From DATHYU01 sp033722675 (GTDB taxonomy: Bacteria > Actinomycetota > Acidimicrobiia > Spongiisociales > UBA11373), in NCBI GenBank assembly GCA_033722675.1, contig JAWVYO010000002.1, forward strand, positions 1 through 62,106: 62,106 bases of DNA, in the 5' to 3' direction. The notes below the pieces were generated by a model. That model did no database searches. It saw nothing but the letters and a program-made list of their open reading frames with translations, and was not told where the DNA came from. Position numbers and translations under genes: made by a program. Positions 33,189-41,288 of this stretch are shown here, piece by piece (position 1 is the first letter of the stretch; each line of letters begins with the position of its first letter).

Positions 33189-35257
33189 GCGGCCGCAGTC
33201 TCGCCTACCTGACCGGGGTGCCGATCGAGGCGGTCAAGGGGGTGGGTCCGAAGATCGGGGCGAAGCTCCACGAGGCGGGTCTGGACACCGTCACCGACCT
33301 CCTGTTGTCACCGCCCCGCCGGTACATCGACCGATCCCTCGTCGCCCCCGTCGCCGAGGCGCCGACCGGCCGGGAGGTGACGGTGCTCGGCACGGTGGAC
33401 CGCAGCACCCTCAAGCGGGTCCGCCGGGGCCTCACGATCGTCGAGACCGTCGTGACCGACGGGGAGGGCTATCTGTGGGCCACGTTCTTCAACCAGCCGT
33501 TCCGGGAGCGGCAGCTGCGCCCGGGCACCGAGGTGGCGCTGTCGGGGACCCCCGAGCGGTTCCGGGGCAGGCTGCAGATGAAGTCGCCCGTGGTCGACGT
33601 GCTCTCGCGGGAGGGGCACCGTTCGACGGGACGGATCGTCGCCGTGTACCCCGCCGGCGGAGGGGTCCCGTCGTGGCGGCTGGAACAGATGGTCGCCAAC
33701 GCACTCCGGCGGTCGCGACCCATCGACGAGCCGCTCGCCGAGGACCTGCTCGATCGCCTCGATCTCATGGGTCGCGACCAGGCCGTCGGGGCGTTGCACG
33801 CCCCCGACTCGCCGGAGGAGCAGCAGGCGGCGCGCCGCCGGCTCGTGTTCGACGAGCTCTTCCGGTTGGAGGTGGCGCTGGCGCTCCGGAAGCGACGGCA
33901 GATCGAGGACGCGGCGGGCATCGCCCACGAGGTCGGCGCGGGCCTCGTGGACGCCTTCGTCGACGGGCTCGACTTCGAACCCACGGGGGCCCAGCGCCGG
34001 GCGATCGAGGACGTCCGCAGCGACATGGCCCGGCCCCATCCGATGCACCGCCTCCTGCAGGGCGACGTCGGATCGGGCAAGACGGTCGTGGCCATGGCCG
34101 CCCTCCTCGTCGCCGTCCAGGGCGGCTTCCAGGGCGCGGTCATGGCGCCCACGGAGGTCCTCGCCGAACAGCACTTCCTGAACCTCGAGCCCCTCGCCGC
34201 CACCCACGGGGTGCGGATGGCGCTGCTGACGGGGTCCTCGGCCGATCGGGAGGCGGCGCTCGCCGGCGTGGCGGAGGGGACGGTGGACGTGGTCGTCGGC
34301 ACCCACGCCCTCATCCAGGAGGGCGTCCGCTTCCACCGCCTCGGGGTGGCGGTGGTGGACGAGCAGCACCGCTTCGGCGTCCACCAGCGCGTCCGGTTGC
34401 GCGAGAAGGCCGGGGACCTGCAGCCCGATCTGCTGATCATGACGGCCACCCCCATCCCGAGGACGCTGTCGATGACGCTCTACGGCGACCTCGACGTCAC
34501 GACCCTCGACGAGATGCCGCCGGGGCGTCCCGAGGTACGGACCGTGGCCGTGGACCCCGACGACCTCGATCACGTCTACGACCGGATCCGGCTCGAGGTG
34601 GAACGGGGCAACCTCGCCTACGTCGTCTGCCCGCTCGTCGAGGAGTCCGACAAGCTGCAGGTCGCATCGGCGACCGCCGAGCACGATCGCCTCGGCGAGG
34701 TGTTCCCGGACCTGGCCGTCGGCCTCCTGCACGGGCAGATGCGGCCCGACGAGAAACGGGACGTCATGGCCCGGTTCCGGGCGGGAGCGGTGCAGGTCCT
34801 GGTCTCCACGTCGGTCATCGAGGTGGGCATCGACGTGCCGAACTCGACGGTGATGGTGATCGAGGACGCCGATCGGTTCGGTCTCAGCCAGCTGCATCAG
34901 CTCCGGGGACGCCTCGCCCGCGGCGTGGGCCCGAACTGGTGTTATCTCGTCGCCGATCCCCAGACGGAGGACGGGGAGCGGCGGATCGCCGCGATGGTCG
35001 AGTCCGACGACGGGTTCGCGCTCGCCCGGGTCGATCTCGAGATCCGCGGACAGGGGACCGTGTTCGGCGACCGCCAGGCGGGCGCCGCCGACCTGCGGCT
35101 CGCCGATCTCGTCGCGGACGAGGCCACGCTCGAGGTGGCCCGCCGGGAGGCCTTCTCCCTCGTCGACGCCGACCCGCACCTGGCGGACCATCCCGAGATC
35201 GCCGAGGAGGTCCGGGTCCTCCTCGGCGAGGAGGTGGCATGGTTGTTCATCTCCTGA
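33185..35257 (+). CDS. recG: ATP-dependent DNA helicase RecG
   Basis: The 690-residue protein has an N-terminal wedge/OB domain (VKGVGPKIGAKL, PRRYIDRS) followed by superfamily-2 motor motifs: GDVGSGKTVVA (I), PTEVLAEQHF (Ia), VVDEQHRFG (II), MTATPIPRTL (III), STSVIEVGIDVPN (V) and QLHQLRGRLARG (VI). RecG reverses stalled replication forks and branch-migrates recombination intermediates. The GTG start overlaps the fakA stop by 4 nt (GTGA), so it is the second gene of this operon. Confidence 0.94.
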   Translation: MSGRSLAYLTGVPIEAVKGVGPKIGAKLHEAGLDTVTDLLLSPPRRYIDRSLVAPVAEAPTGREVTVLGTVDRSTLKRVRRGLTIVETVVTDGEGYLWATFFNQPFRERQLRPGTEVALSGTPERFRGRLQMKSPVVDVLSREGHRSTGRIVAVYPAGGGVPSWRLEQMVANALRRSRPIDEPLAEDLLDRLDLMGRDQAVGALHAPDSPEEQQAARRRLVFDELFRLEVALALRKRRQIEDAAGIAHEVGAGLVDAFVDGLDFEPTGAQRRAIEDVRSDMARPHPMHRLLQGDVGSGKTVVAMAALLVAVQGGFQGAVMAPTEVLAEQHFLNLEPLAATHGVRMALLTGSSADREAALAGVAEGTVDVVVGTHALIQEGVRFHRLGVAVVDEQHRFGVHQRVRLREKAGDLQPDLLIMTATPIPRTLSMTLYGDLDVTTLDEMPPGRPEVRTVAVDPDDLDHVYDRIRLEVERGNLAYVVCPLVEESDKLQVASATAEHDRLGEVFPDLAVGLLHGQMRPDEKRDVMARFRAGAVQVLVSTSVIEVGIDVPNSTVMVIEDADRFGLSQLHQLRGRLARGVGPNWCYLVADPQTEDGERRIAAMVESDDGFALARVDLEIRGQGTVFGDRQAGAADLRLADLVADEATLEVARREAFSLVDADPHLADHPEIAEEVRVLLGEEVAWLFIS

Positions 35258-35264
35258 GGTCGCG

Positions 35265-35804
35265 ATGCGGGTGATCGCCGGTGCCGCCAAGGGCCGCCGC
35301 CTCGTGGGCCCGCGGGGGTCGGGGACCCGGCCCATGATGGACCGGGCGAAGGAGGCGATCTTCTCCTCGCTCGGGGGCTTCGTCGTCGACGCCCTGGTGC
35401 TCGACCTCTATGCGGGGTCCGGGAGCCTCGGTCTCGAGGCGCTGAGCCGCGGCGCGTCGGGGGCGGTGTTCGTGGAGCGAGCCCGTCCGGCGCTCGAGGC
35501 GCTGCGCGCCAACGTGGCCGCCGTCGACCTCGGGGGCGACGTCGTCGCCACCGACGTGTCCGCCTACCTGGGGGCCGCATCCGGCACCTTCGACCTGGTG
35601 TTCGTTGATCCTCCCTACGACCAACCGCTACCGTCGGTCGAGCACGTGCTCGGCCGGCTCGTCGACCGACTGGCCGAGGGTGCGGTGGTGATCCTCCATC
35701 GCCGTGCCGGTGGGGACCGCCCGGCGCTCCCGGCCGGATTCGTCGTGGCCGATCGCCGCCGGTACGGAGACGCCGAGATCATCCGAATCGAGGAAGCAGC
35801 GTGA
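35265..35804 (+). CDS. rsmD: 16S rRNA (guanine966-N2)-methyltransferase
   Basis: The 179-residue protein has MRVIAGAAKGRRL, RPMMDRAKEAIFSSL, the SAM-binding VLDLYAGSGSLGLEALSRG and the catalytic FVDPPYDQP (DPPY). It methylates G966 of 16S rRNA. It starts 7 nt after recG and overlaps coaD by 4 nt, the normal recG-rsmD-coaD order. Confidence 0.93.
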   Translation: MRVIAGAAKGRRLVGPRGSGTRPMMDRAKEAIFSSLGGFVVDALVLDLYAGSGSLGLEALSRGASGAVFVERARPALEALRANVAAVDLGGDVVATDVSAYLGAASGTFDLVFVDPPYDQPLPSVEHVLGRLVDRLAEGAVVILHRRAGGDRPALPAGFVVADRRRYGDAEIIRIEEAA

Positions 35805-36280
35805 CGACCGCCCTGGTGCCGGGGAGCTTCGACCCGCCGACGAACGGCCACATCGACGTCGTCGAGCGGGCGGCCGGCATCTTCGACCGGGTGGTCGTGG
35901 CGGTCGTCGGCAATCCGTCGAAGAGCCCCCTCTTCACCTCGGACGAGCGCGTCGAGCTGCTGCGGACCACGCTCGGCGACCACGAGAACGTCGAGGTGGC
36001 CGCATTCACGGGACTGCTCGTCGATTTCGCCTCCGAGGTCGGCGCCGACGCGATCGTCAAGGGTTTGCGGGCGATGACGGACTTCGACTACGAGCTGCAG
36101 CTCGCCCAGATGAATCGGCACCTCTCGGGCATCGTGACCATGTTCGTGGCGACGAAGCCGGCGCTCGGGTATCTGTCGTCCTCCCTGGTGAAGGAGGTCC
36201 GCTCCTTCGGCGGCGACATCGACGAGCTCGTGCCGCCCGCCGTGGCCGCCGCGCTCGAGGAGCGGTACGCAGATGACTGA
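35801..36280 (+). CDS. coaD: Phosphopantetheine adenylyltransferase
   Basis: This 159-residue nucleotidyltransferase makes dephospho-CoA from ATP and 4'-phosphopantetheine. The N-terminus has the family motif GSFDPPTNGHIDVVERA (TxGH), and the C-terminal half has KGLRAMTDFDYELQLAQMNR and LSSSLVKEV. GTG overlaps the rsmD stop (GTGA). The stop in turn overlaps the next gene by 8 nt. Confidence 0.95.
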   Translation: MTTALVPGSFDPPTNGHIDVVERAAGIFDRVVVAVVGNPSKSPLFTSDERVELLRTTLGDHENVEVAAFTGLLVDFASEVGADAIVKGLRAMTDFDYELQLAQMNRHLSGIVTMFVATKPALGYLSSSLVKEVRSFGGDIDELVPPAVAAALEERYADD

Positions 36281-36884
36281 CGTGTTCGACGACCACGAGG
36301 GCGTGGACCCCGTCGACATCGACGCCGAGGTCGACGAGGCGATGGAGCAGGCCCTCGAGATCAACGCGCCGGAGGCGGTGCCGGTCCCGACGAGTGTCGG
36401 CGTCCTGCAGGAGCTCGTCGACGAGCTGATCCTCGCCGTCGAGGGGGCGCGGACGGTGCCGCTGTCGAGCAACGTGATGCTCGACCGCGAGGAGCTGCTG
36501 CGGATGCTGTACCACCTGCGCGACGAGCTCCCCGACGAGCTGCGCGCCGCACGTTGGATGATCCGCGAGCGCGAGACCTTCGTGGCACGGACGAACGAAA
36601 AGGCCCGCGACCTGCTCGAGCGAGCCCGCGAACGCTCCGACGAGCTCGTCTCGGAGTCCTACATCGTGAAGGAGGCCGTCGAGGAGGCGAACACCCTGGT
36701 GCGACGCGCCGAGTCGGAGGCCACCCGCATCCGGCTCGAGGCCGAGGACTACTCCGAGCGGGCCTTCGAGGAGACGGAGAGCGTGCTGGCCGACCTCCTC
36801 GCGCAGGTCCGCCAAGCCCGGGCGCAACTCCACCAGGCACGTCCGCGCGACGACGGGCCGGACCCGGGGCTCGCCGGGGTCTGA
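36273..36884 (+). CDS. sepIVA: DivIVA-like coiled-coil protein, SepIVA family
   Basis: A 203-residue acidic protein. Around residues 45-90 are LQELVDELILAVEGARTVPL and DREELLRMLYHLRDELPDEL, which match the actinobacterial DivIVA-like SepIVA group. A long helix of Arg/Glu heptads follows (ERARERSDELVSE, ESEATRIRLEAEDYSERAFEE). The position just before yceD-rpmF-(plsX)-rnc-mutM-smc-ftsY matches the mycobacterial sepIVA locus, where the protein is needed for septation. Function here is by synteny. The ATG overlaps coaD by 8 nt. Confidence 0.8.
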   Translation: MTDVFDDHEGVDPVDIDAEVDEAMEQALEINAPEAVPVPTSVGVLQELVDELILAVEGARTVPLSSNVMLDREELLRMLYHLRDELPDELRAARWMIRERETFVARTNEKARDLLERARERSDELVSESYIVKEAVEEANTLVRRAESEATRIRLEAEDYSERAFEETESVLADLLAQVRQARAQLHQARPRDDGPDPGLAGV

Positions 36885-36910
36885 GCGCCGGTTCAGTCGG
36901 GGGCAGCCGA

Positions 36911-36916
36911 TACCCT
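36911..36916 (+). promoter_or_regulatory. -10 element before yceD, leaderless type
   Basis: TACCCT lies 7 nt before the yceD ATG. It could give an internal promoter for the yceD-rpmF-plsX part of the block. Confidence 0.5.
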
Positions 36917-36923
36917 TTCGGAC

Positions 36924-37418
36924 ATGTCCCGCGCGCCCGAGTCGCCGTTCCGTCACGCCGTGCCCGACCTCCTCGCCGAGGCCGGACGGCGTCGCGTCGC
37001 GAGGGTCGGCACGCCCGTGGAGTGGTCGCTCGAGATGTCGCATCCGACCGACCGCCTCGAGGCCGAGCTGGTGCTCGAGGGCGCCAATGGCGGCGTCTTC
37101 GTGCGCGGCACCGCCGAGGTGCCCTACCGCAGCGTCTGCCCTCGCTGCCTCCAGGAGTGGGATCACGATCTCACCGTGCGGGTCGGCGAGCTCGTCGGCG
37201 ACGGCGCGGACTACGACCTCGAGGGCGACGTGATCGACCTCGAGCCGGTGTTGCGAGATGCCGTGCTGGGGGCCCTCCCCGACAGCCCGACGTGCCGGGA
37301 CGACTGCCGCGGACTTTGCGCGGTGTGCGGAGCCGACTTGAATACGGATCCCTGTTCCGGCCACGACGAAGAGTCGAACAGTCCCTTCGCGGTCCTCCGC
37401 GATCTGCTAGAACCCTGA
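36924..37418 (+). CDS. yceD: YceD/DUF177 protein
   Basis: This 164-residue protein is of the family encoded directly upstream of rpmF in most bacteria. It has a central VPYRSVCPRCLQEWDHDL and a C-terminal cysteine cluster CRGLCAVCGADLNTDPC that may bind zinc. The family is linked to 23S rRNA accumulation and ribosome assembly, but no catalytic activity is established. The neighbouring rpmF 24 nt downstream supports co-expression with L32. Confidence 0.88.
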   Translation: MSRAPESPFRHAVPDLLAEAGRRRVARVGTPVEWSLEMSHPTDRLEAELVLEGANGGVFVRGTAEVPYRSVCPRCLQEWDHDLTVRVGELVGDGADYDLEGDVIDLEPVLRDAVLGALPDSPTCRDDCRGLCAVCGADLNTDPCSGHDEESNSPFAVLRDLLEP

Positions 37419-37442
37419 CACCACCTGCAGGAGGAACGCGTC

Positions 37443-37619
37443 ATGGCGGTTCCCAAGAAGAAGATGTCCCGCTCCCGGACCCGGCGGCGGAAGGCGACGT
37501 GGCGTGTGGCGAAGCCGCACACCGTCCCCTGCCCGCAGTGCGACGCCGCCAAGCTCCCGCACCGGGCCTGCCCCGAGTGCGGTACCTACAAGGGCCGGGA
37601 GGTCCTGACCGAGGCGTAG
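37443..37619 (+). CDS. rpmF: 50S ribosomal protein L32
   Basis: A 58-residue basic protein: MAVPKKKMSRSRTRRRKATW at the N-terminus, then CPQCDAAKLPHRACPECGTY, a CxxC...CxxC zinc ribbon. An AGGAGGA ribosome site precedes the ATG. The stop codon lies within an 8-bp inverted repeat. Confidence 0.95.
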   Translation: MAVPKKKMSRSRTRRRKATWRVAKPHTVPCPQCDAAKLPHRACPECGTYKGREVLTEA

Positions 37620-37639
37620 CCCGGGTCGTGTCCCGGGCT
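37618..37639 (+). terminator. Hairpin at the rpmF stop codon
   Basis: AGCCCGGG (37618-37625) and CCCGGGCT (37632-37639) form a perfect 8-bp stem with a TCGTGT loop, beginning inside the TAG stop. No T-run follows, so it may attenuate or protect the rpmF message rather than end it cleanly. Confidence 0.4.
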
Positions 37640-37720
37640 CGCCGGACCCATCGTCCACCGTCCACCGGCGGTGTCGCGCGCCCCGGCCGCGTGCGACCCC
37701 CCGGGGCCTAGGAGGCCGCC

Positions 37721-38701
37721 GTGGCCCGTATCGCCCTCGACGCCATGGGTGGGGACCACGCGCCCACCGAGACCGTGCGCGGGGCGCTCGACGCCGTGGA
37801 GCGTGGCGTCGACGTCGTCCTCGTCGGTGACCGCGTCCTCCTCGAAGAGGTCCTCGATCGCCACGACGCCTCGCTGCCGGTGGTGCACGCCCCCGACGTG
37901 ATCGGCATGTCGGAGGATCCCGCAGCCGCGATTCGCGAGAAGAAGGGCGCCCCGGTCTCGGTGGCCGCGCGGCTCGTCGCCGACGGTGAGGCCGCCGGGT
38001 TCGTCTCGGCCGGTTCGACCGGCGCCGCGATGGCGGCCGCCGCCGTGGTGATCGGGCGGATACGCGGTGTGAAGCGCCCGGCGATCGCCACGATCTTCCC
38101 CGTCGGCACCGGCACGGTCCTGCTGGACGCCGGCGCCAACCTCGAGGTGCGTGCCGAGCATCTGTACCAGTTCGGCCTGATGGGGTCCGTCGTCGCCGAG
38201 ATCTACCTGGACGTGGCGGAGCCCACCGTCGGCCTCCTGAACATCGGCGAGGAGGCGAGCAAGGGCCGGGACCTCGAACGATCCGCCCACGACCTCCTGA
38301 GCGGCTCGCCGATCCGCTTCGCCGGCAACGTCGAGGGCCGTGACGTGGGTCGCGGTGTCGCCGACGTGTTCGTCACCGACGGGTTCACCGGCAACGTGCT
38401 GCTCAAGACCGCCGAGGGCATCGCCCGACTCGTCGGCCGGCTCGTGCTCGAGTCGATCGCCGACGACGACGATCCGGCGGTCCAGGAGGCCGCCCAGGTG
38501 GTGCTGCCGAAGCTGCTGGGCCTGCGGGAGCGGCTGGACCCGGAGGCCTACGGCGGGGCCCACCTCGTGGGTGCCCGCGGCACCGTCGTCATCGCCCACG
38601 GATCGTCGTCGCGGGTGGCGATCGCCAACGCGCTCTCGCTGGCGGCGGAGGGCGCCGACCGGGGGATCGTCGAGCGGATCGAGGCCGTCCTCCGTGGATG
38701 A
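37721..38701 (+). CDS. plsX: Phosphate acyltransferase
   Basis: This 326-residue enzyme converts acyl-ACP to acyl-phosphate in phospholipid synthesis at the membrane surface. Motifs: the N-terminal IALDAMGGDHAP, SAGSTGAAMAAA, VLLDAGANLEVRAEHLYQF, LLNIGEEASKG and FVTDGFTGNVLLKT. GTG is preceded by AGGAGG 5 nt upstream. The acyl carrier protein gene that often follows plsX is not here; rnc overlaps its 3' end by 8 nt instead. Confidence 0.94.
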   Translation: MARIALDAMGGDHAPTETVRGALDAVERGVDVVLVGDRVLLEEVLDRHDASLPVVHAPDVIGMSEDPAAAIREKKGAPVSVAARLVADGEAAGFVSAGSTGAAMAAAAVVIGRIRGVKRPAIATIFPVGTGTVLLDAGANLEVRAEHLYQFGLMGSVVAEIYLDVAEPTVGLLNIGEEASKGRDLERSAHDLLSGSPIRFAGNVEGRDVGRGVADVFVTDGFTGNVLLKTAEGIARLVGRLVLESIADDDDPAVQEAAQVVLPKLLGLRERLDPEAYGGAHLVGARGTVVIAHGSSSRVAIANALSLAAEGADRGIVERIEAVLRG

Positions 38702-39377
38702 GCGCGGCCCCTCGGACCTCGAGGCCGCTCTCGGCCACGTCTTCGCCGACCCGGCGCTCCTCCACCGGGCCCTCGTTCACCGTTCCCACACCGCCGAGCA
38801 TCCCGACGAGGAGTCCAACGAACGCTTCGAGTTCCTCGGGGACGCCGTCCTCGGCCTCGTCGTCGCCGACGCGCTCCTGACGGGATGGGACCTGCCCGAG
38901 GGCCAGATGGCCAAGGTGCGCGCCGCCGTGGTCAACGAGGGATCGCTGGCCGCCGTGGCCGCCTCGATCGGCCTCGGAGGGGCGCTGCTCCTCGGCCGGG
39001 GTGAGGAGGCGACGGGCGGACGTGAGAAGCCCTCCATCCTCGCGGACGCCATGGAGGCGCTGCTGGGGGCGGTGTTCCTCGATGCGGGCCTCGACACCGC
39101 CCGGAGGATCATCCTCGACCACTGGGGGGGCCTCATCGGCGAGCGGGCCGCCGCGCCGGGGAGGCGGGACTACAAGACCCGTCTGCAGGAGGTCCTCGCC
39201 CGCCGCAACATGGTTCCGGAGTACGTCGTCGAGGGCGACGGGCCGGACCACGCCCGCACCTTCGAGGCGGCGGTCGTCGCCGACGGGCGGGTCCTGGGCC
39301 GGGGGAGCGGCACGTCGAAGAAGCGGGCCCAGCAGGCGGCCGCCAGGCAGGCCCTGGGTGCGGTCGACGATGCCTGA
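38694..39377 (+). CDS. rnc: Ribonuclease III
   Basis: The 227-residue protein has the RNase III signature NERFEFLGDAVLGLVVAD with its metal-binding acidic residues, ILADAMEALLGAVFLDAG (second acidic site), and a C-terminal double-stranded-RNA-binding domain (DYKTRLQEVLA, GTSKKRAQQAAARQAL). It processes rRNA and structured RNAs. The GTG start overlaps plsX by 8 nt. The stop overlaps mutM by 8 nt, so translation is tightly coupled. Confidence 0.95.
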   Translation: MDERGPSDLEAALGHVFADPALLHRALVHRSHTAEHPDEESNERFEFLGDAVLGLVVADALLTGWDLPEGQMAKVRAAVVNEGSLAAVAASIGLGGALLLGRGEEATGGREKPSILADAMEALLGAVFLDAGLDTARRIILDHWGGLIGERAAAPGRRDYKTRLQEVLARRNMVPEYVVEGDGPDHARTFEAAVVADGRVLGRGSGTSKKRAQQAAARQALGAVDDA

Positions 39378-40212
39378 ACTGCCCGAGGTCGAGGCCACGC
39401 GGCGCCATCTCCGTCCGGCGATCGAGGGCAATGTGATCGCCGGCTTCGAGGTGCGGCGACCCCGGATGCTTCGCCGTCAGCCCCGTCCGGCCGACGCCGC
39501 CGACCGGGCCGCCGGGCGACGGGTCACCGAGGTGGGCCGCCACGGCAAGTTCCTCATGATCGGCCTCGACGGCGACCTGACCTGGGTCATGCACCTGGGG
39601 ATGTCGGGGCGCGTGGCCCTGGCGTCGGCGGGGGAGGAGGAGGCGGCCCACACGAACGTCGTGGTCCACTTCCGCGACGGTGCCGAGGTGCGCCTCGTCG
39701 ACCCGCGCACCTTCGGGTTCGTGTCGGTGTTGACGCCCGACGAGGTGGCCACCGGCCCCCTGGGGGCGTTGGGGCCCGACGCGCTGACGGCACTCCCGCC
39801 GTGGGAGGATCTCGCCCGGGCGATGGCGGGCCGGGTCGTGCCCATCAAGCCCCTCCTCCTCGATCAGCGGTTCGTGGCCGGGATCGGCAACATCTACGCC
39901 GACGAGATCCTCCACCGCGCCGGCGTCCACCCGGCGAGGCCGGCGGGCGAGCTCGGAGCCGGCGAGGTGCAGCGGCTCCGCGACGCGGTGCTGCCGGTGC
40001 TCGAGGACGGTCTGGCCCACGGCGGGACGAGCCTCGACGACCTCGCCTACCTGCTGCCGGACGGGCGGGCCGGCGAGTACCTGCACCGCCTTCGTGTCTA
40101 CGGTCGCCACGGGCTGGCGTGTCCCGTCTGCGGGACCGGTGTGGAGCGCCTCGTCCTCCGCCAGCGGTCGACCTTCTTCTGCCCGGAATGTCAGCCGGTG
40201 GGCGAGCGATGA
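39370..40212 (+). CDS. mutM: Formamidopyrimidine-DNA glycosylase
   Basis: This 280-residue bifunctional glycosylase/AP-lyase removes 8-oxoguanine. The mature N-terminus PELPEVEATRRHL supplies the catalytic Pro2 and Glu3. GRHGKFLMI holds the conserved Lys, QRFVAGIGNIYADEILHRAG is the helix-two-turn-helix, and the C-terminal CPVCGTGVERLVLRQRSTFF plus CPEC is the zinc finger. The ATG overlaps rnc by 8 nt and the TGA overlaps the following lipoprotein gene (ATGA). Confidence 0.95.
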   Translation: MPELPEVEATRRHLRPAIEGNVIAGFEVRRPRMLRRQPRPADAADRAAGRRVTEVGRHGKFLMIGLDGDLTWVMHLGMSGRVALASAGEEEAAHTNVVVHFRDGAEVRLVDPRTFGFVSVLTPDEVATGPLGALGPDALTALPPWEDLARAMAGRVVPIKPLLLDQRFVAGIGNIYADEILHRAGVHPARPAGELGAGEVQRLRDAVLPVLEDGLAHGGTSLDDLAYLLPDGRAGEYLHRLRVYGRHGLACPVCGTGVERLVLRQRSTFFCPECQPVGER

Positions 40213-40922
40213 AGCGGCTGGCGGCCGTCCTGGCGCTCGCCGTCGTCGCCGCGTGTGGTGGCGCTGCGACCGAGACGACCTCCACGACGCTCGGCGTCTC
40301 CGATCGCCGCCGGCTGATCGCGGCGGACTACGCCGAGTCGGCCGAGCGGGCGCTCCTCGACACCCGCTACGAGGTCCTGGGGCCGACCGGGATCCAGGAG
40401 CTCGTGCTCGACGCCTGCGATCGCCTGGCCTCGTCATCGCCGGACGCCGCCGTCGCCGACGCCCTCGCGTCGCTCGACGTCCCGGCCGGCGAGCCCGTCG
40501 ACGAGGAGATCGCCACCGAGGTGGTGGTGGAGGGGCTGGCGTCGGTCTGTCCCGACGACGTGCTGCGGGCCTCGGGCATCGACCCCGCCGACGCGGAGGC
40601 GGCCGGCGACACCCGGGCGCTGTATCTGGCGGCCGTGGCGCCCTTCGCGGCCGACGCCGGTCTCGACGTCTCCGAGGAGACCCTCGTGCAGGGAGGTGGC
40701 GCGGTCTGCGCCTCGCTCCAGCGGGGGGACGCCCCCGAGGAGGCGATCCTCGCCGGCTTCGACACGGTGTTCGGGATCCAGGCCGACACCCTCGACGAGA
40801 TCACGGCCGGCAGCGACGAGGCCGCCGTCGTCGGGGGCGTCCTCGGGGCGGCGGCCATCTATTTCTGTCCCACCGAAGCGGAGCGGGTGGCCGTGTACCT
40901 CCAGCAAGAGGGATTGGGATGA
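40209..40922 (+). CDS. Putative lipoprotein between mutM and acyP
   Basis: A 237-residue protein with a signal peptide and lipobox (LAVVAAC, Cys about 16), then a short Thr-rich linker. The rest is acidic and helical with two similar halves. Each has a Cys in a helix (LVLDACDRLAS; GGAVCASLQRGDAPEEA) followed by an Ala-rich helix, loosely like the DUF732 helical lipoproteins of mycobacteria. The family match is weak. ATGA overlaps on both sides tie its translation to mutM and acyP, unusual partners for an exported protein. Confidence 0.75.
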   Translation: MKRLAAVLALAVVAACGGAATETTSTTLGVSDRRRLIAADYAESAERALLDTRYEVLGPTGIQELVLDACDRLASSSPDAAVADALASLDVPAGEPVDEEIATEVVVEGLASVCPDDVLRASGIDPADAEAAGDTRALYLAAVAPFAADAGLDVSEETLVQGGGAVCASLQRGDAPEEAILAGFDTVFGIQADTLDEITAGSDEAAVVGGVLGAAAIYFCPTEAERVAVYLQQEGLG

Positions 40923-41191
40923 TCGCCCGCCGGCTGACCATCGGCGGCCGCGTCCAGGGCGTGGGCTTCCGCTGGTCGACACGGACCGAGGCGGATGCCG
41001 TCGGCGTGACCGGCTGGGTCCGCAACCGCCCCGACGGGACCGTCGAGGCGTGGTTCCAGGGGGAGCCCGAGGCCGTCGAGCGGATGGTGGACTGGGCGCA
41101 CCGCGGCCCGGGGTCCGCCCGCGTCCAGGACGTCGAGGTGACGGAGGCCGACCCCGACGACACGCTGTCGGGGTTCGAGATCCGGCGATAG
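40919..41191 (+). CDS. acyP: Acylphosphatase
   Basis: The 90-residue protein carries the acylphosphatase active-site motif GRVQGVGFRWSTRTEAD (Arg as phosphate ligand) and GWVRNRPDGTVEAWFQG (catalytic Asn). It hydrolyses carboxyl-phosphate bonds in the cytosol. The ATG overlaps the lipoprotein stop by 4 nt. Confidence 0.93.
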   Translation: MIARRLTIGGRVQGVGFRWSTRTEADAVGVTGWVRNRPDGTVEAWFQGEPEAVERMVDWAHRGPGSARVQDVEVTEADPDDTLSGFEIRR

Positions 41192-41272
41192 GGGAGCGCC
41201 CGTTCGGGGTCCTGGATCGCTCGGCGGAGAGGGCGGAGGGGTCCGAATCACACGGGCGTAAGTCTCCACTGG

Positions 41273-41278
41273 TAGCCT
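41273..41278 (+). promoter_or_regulatory. -10 element of the smc-ftsY-cdd unit
   Basis: TAGCCT lies 10 nt before the smc GTG, with no ribosome site between. This suggests a leaderless or near-leaderless message. Confidence 0.5.
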
Positions 41279-41288
41279 GGCCGGAACC

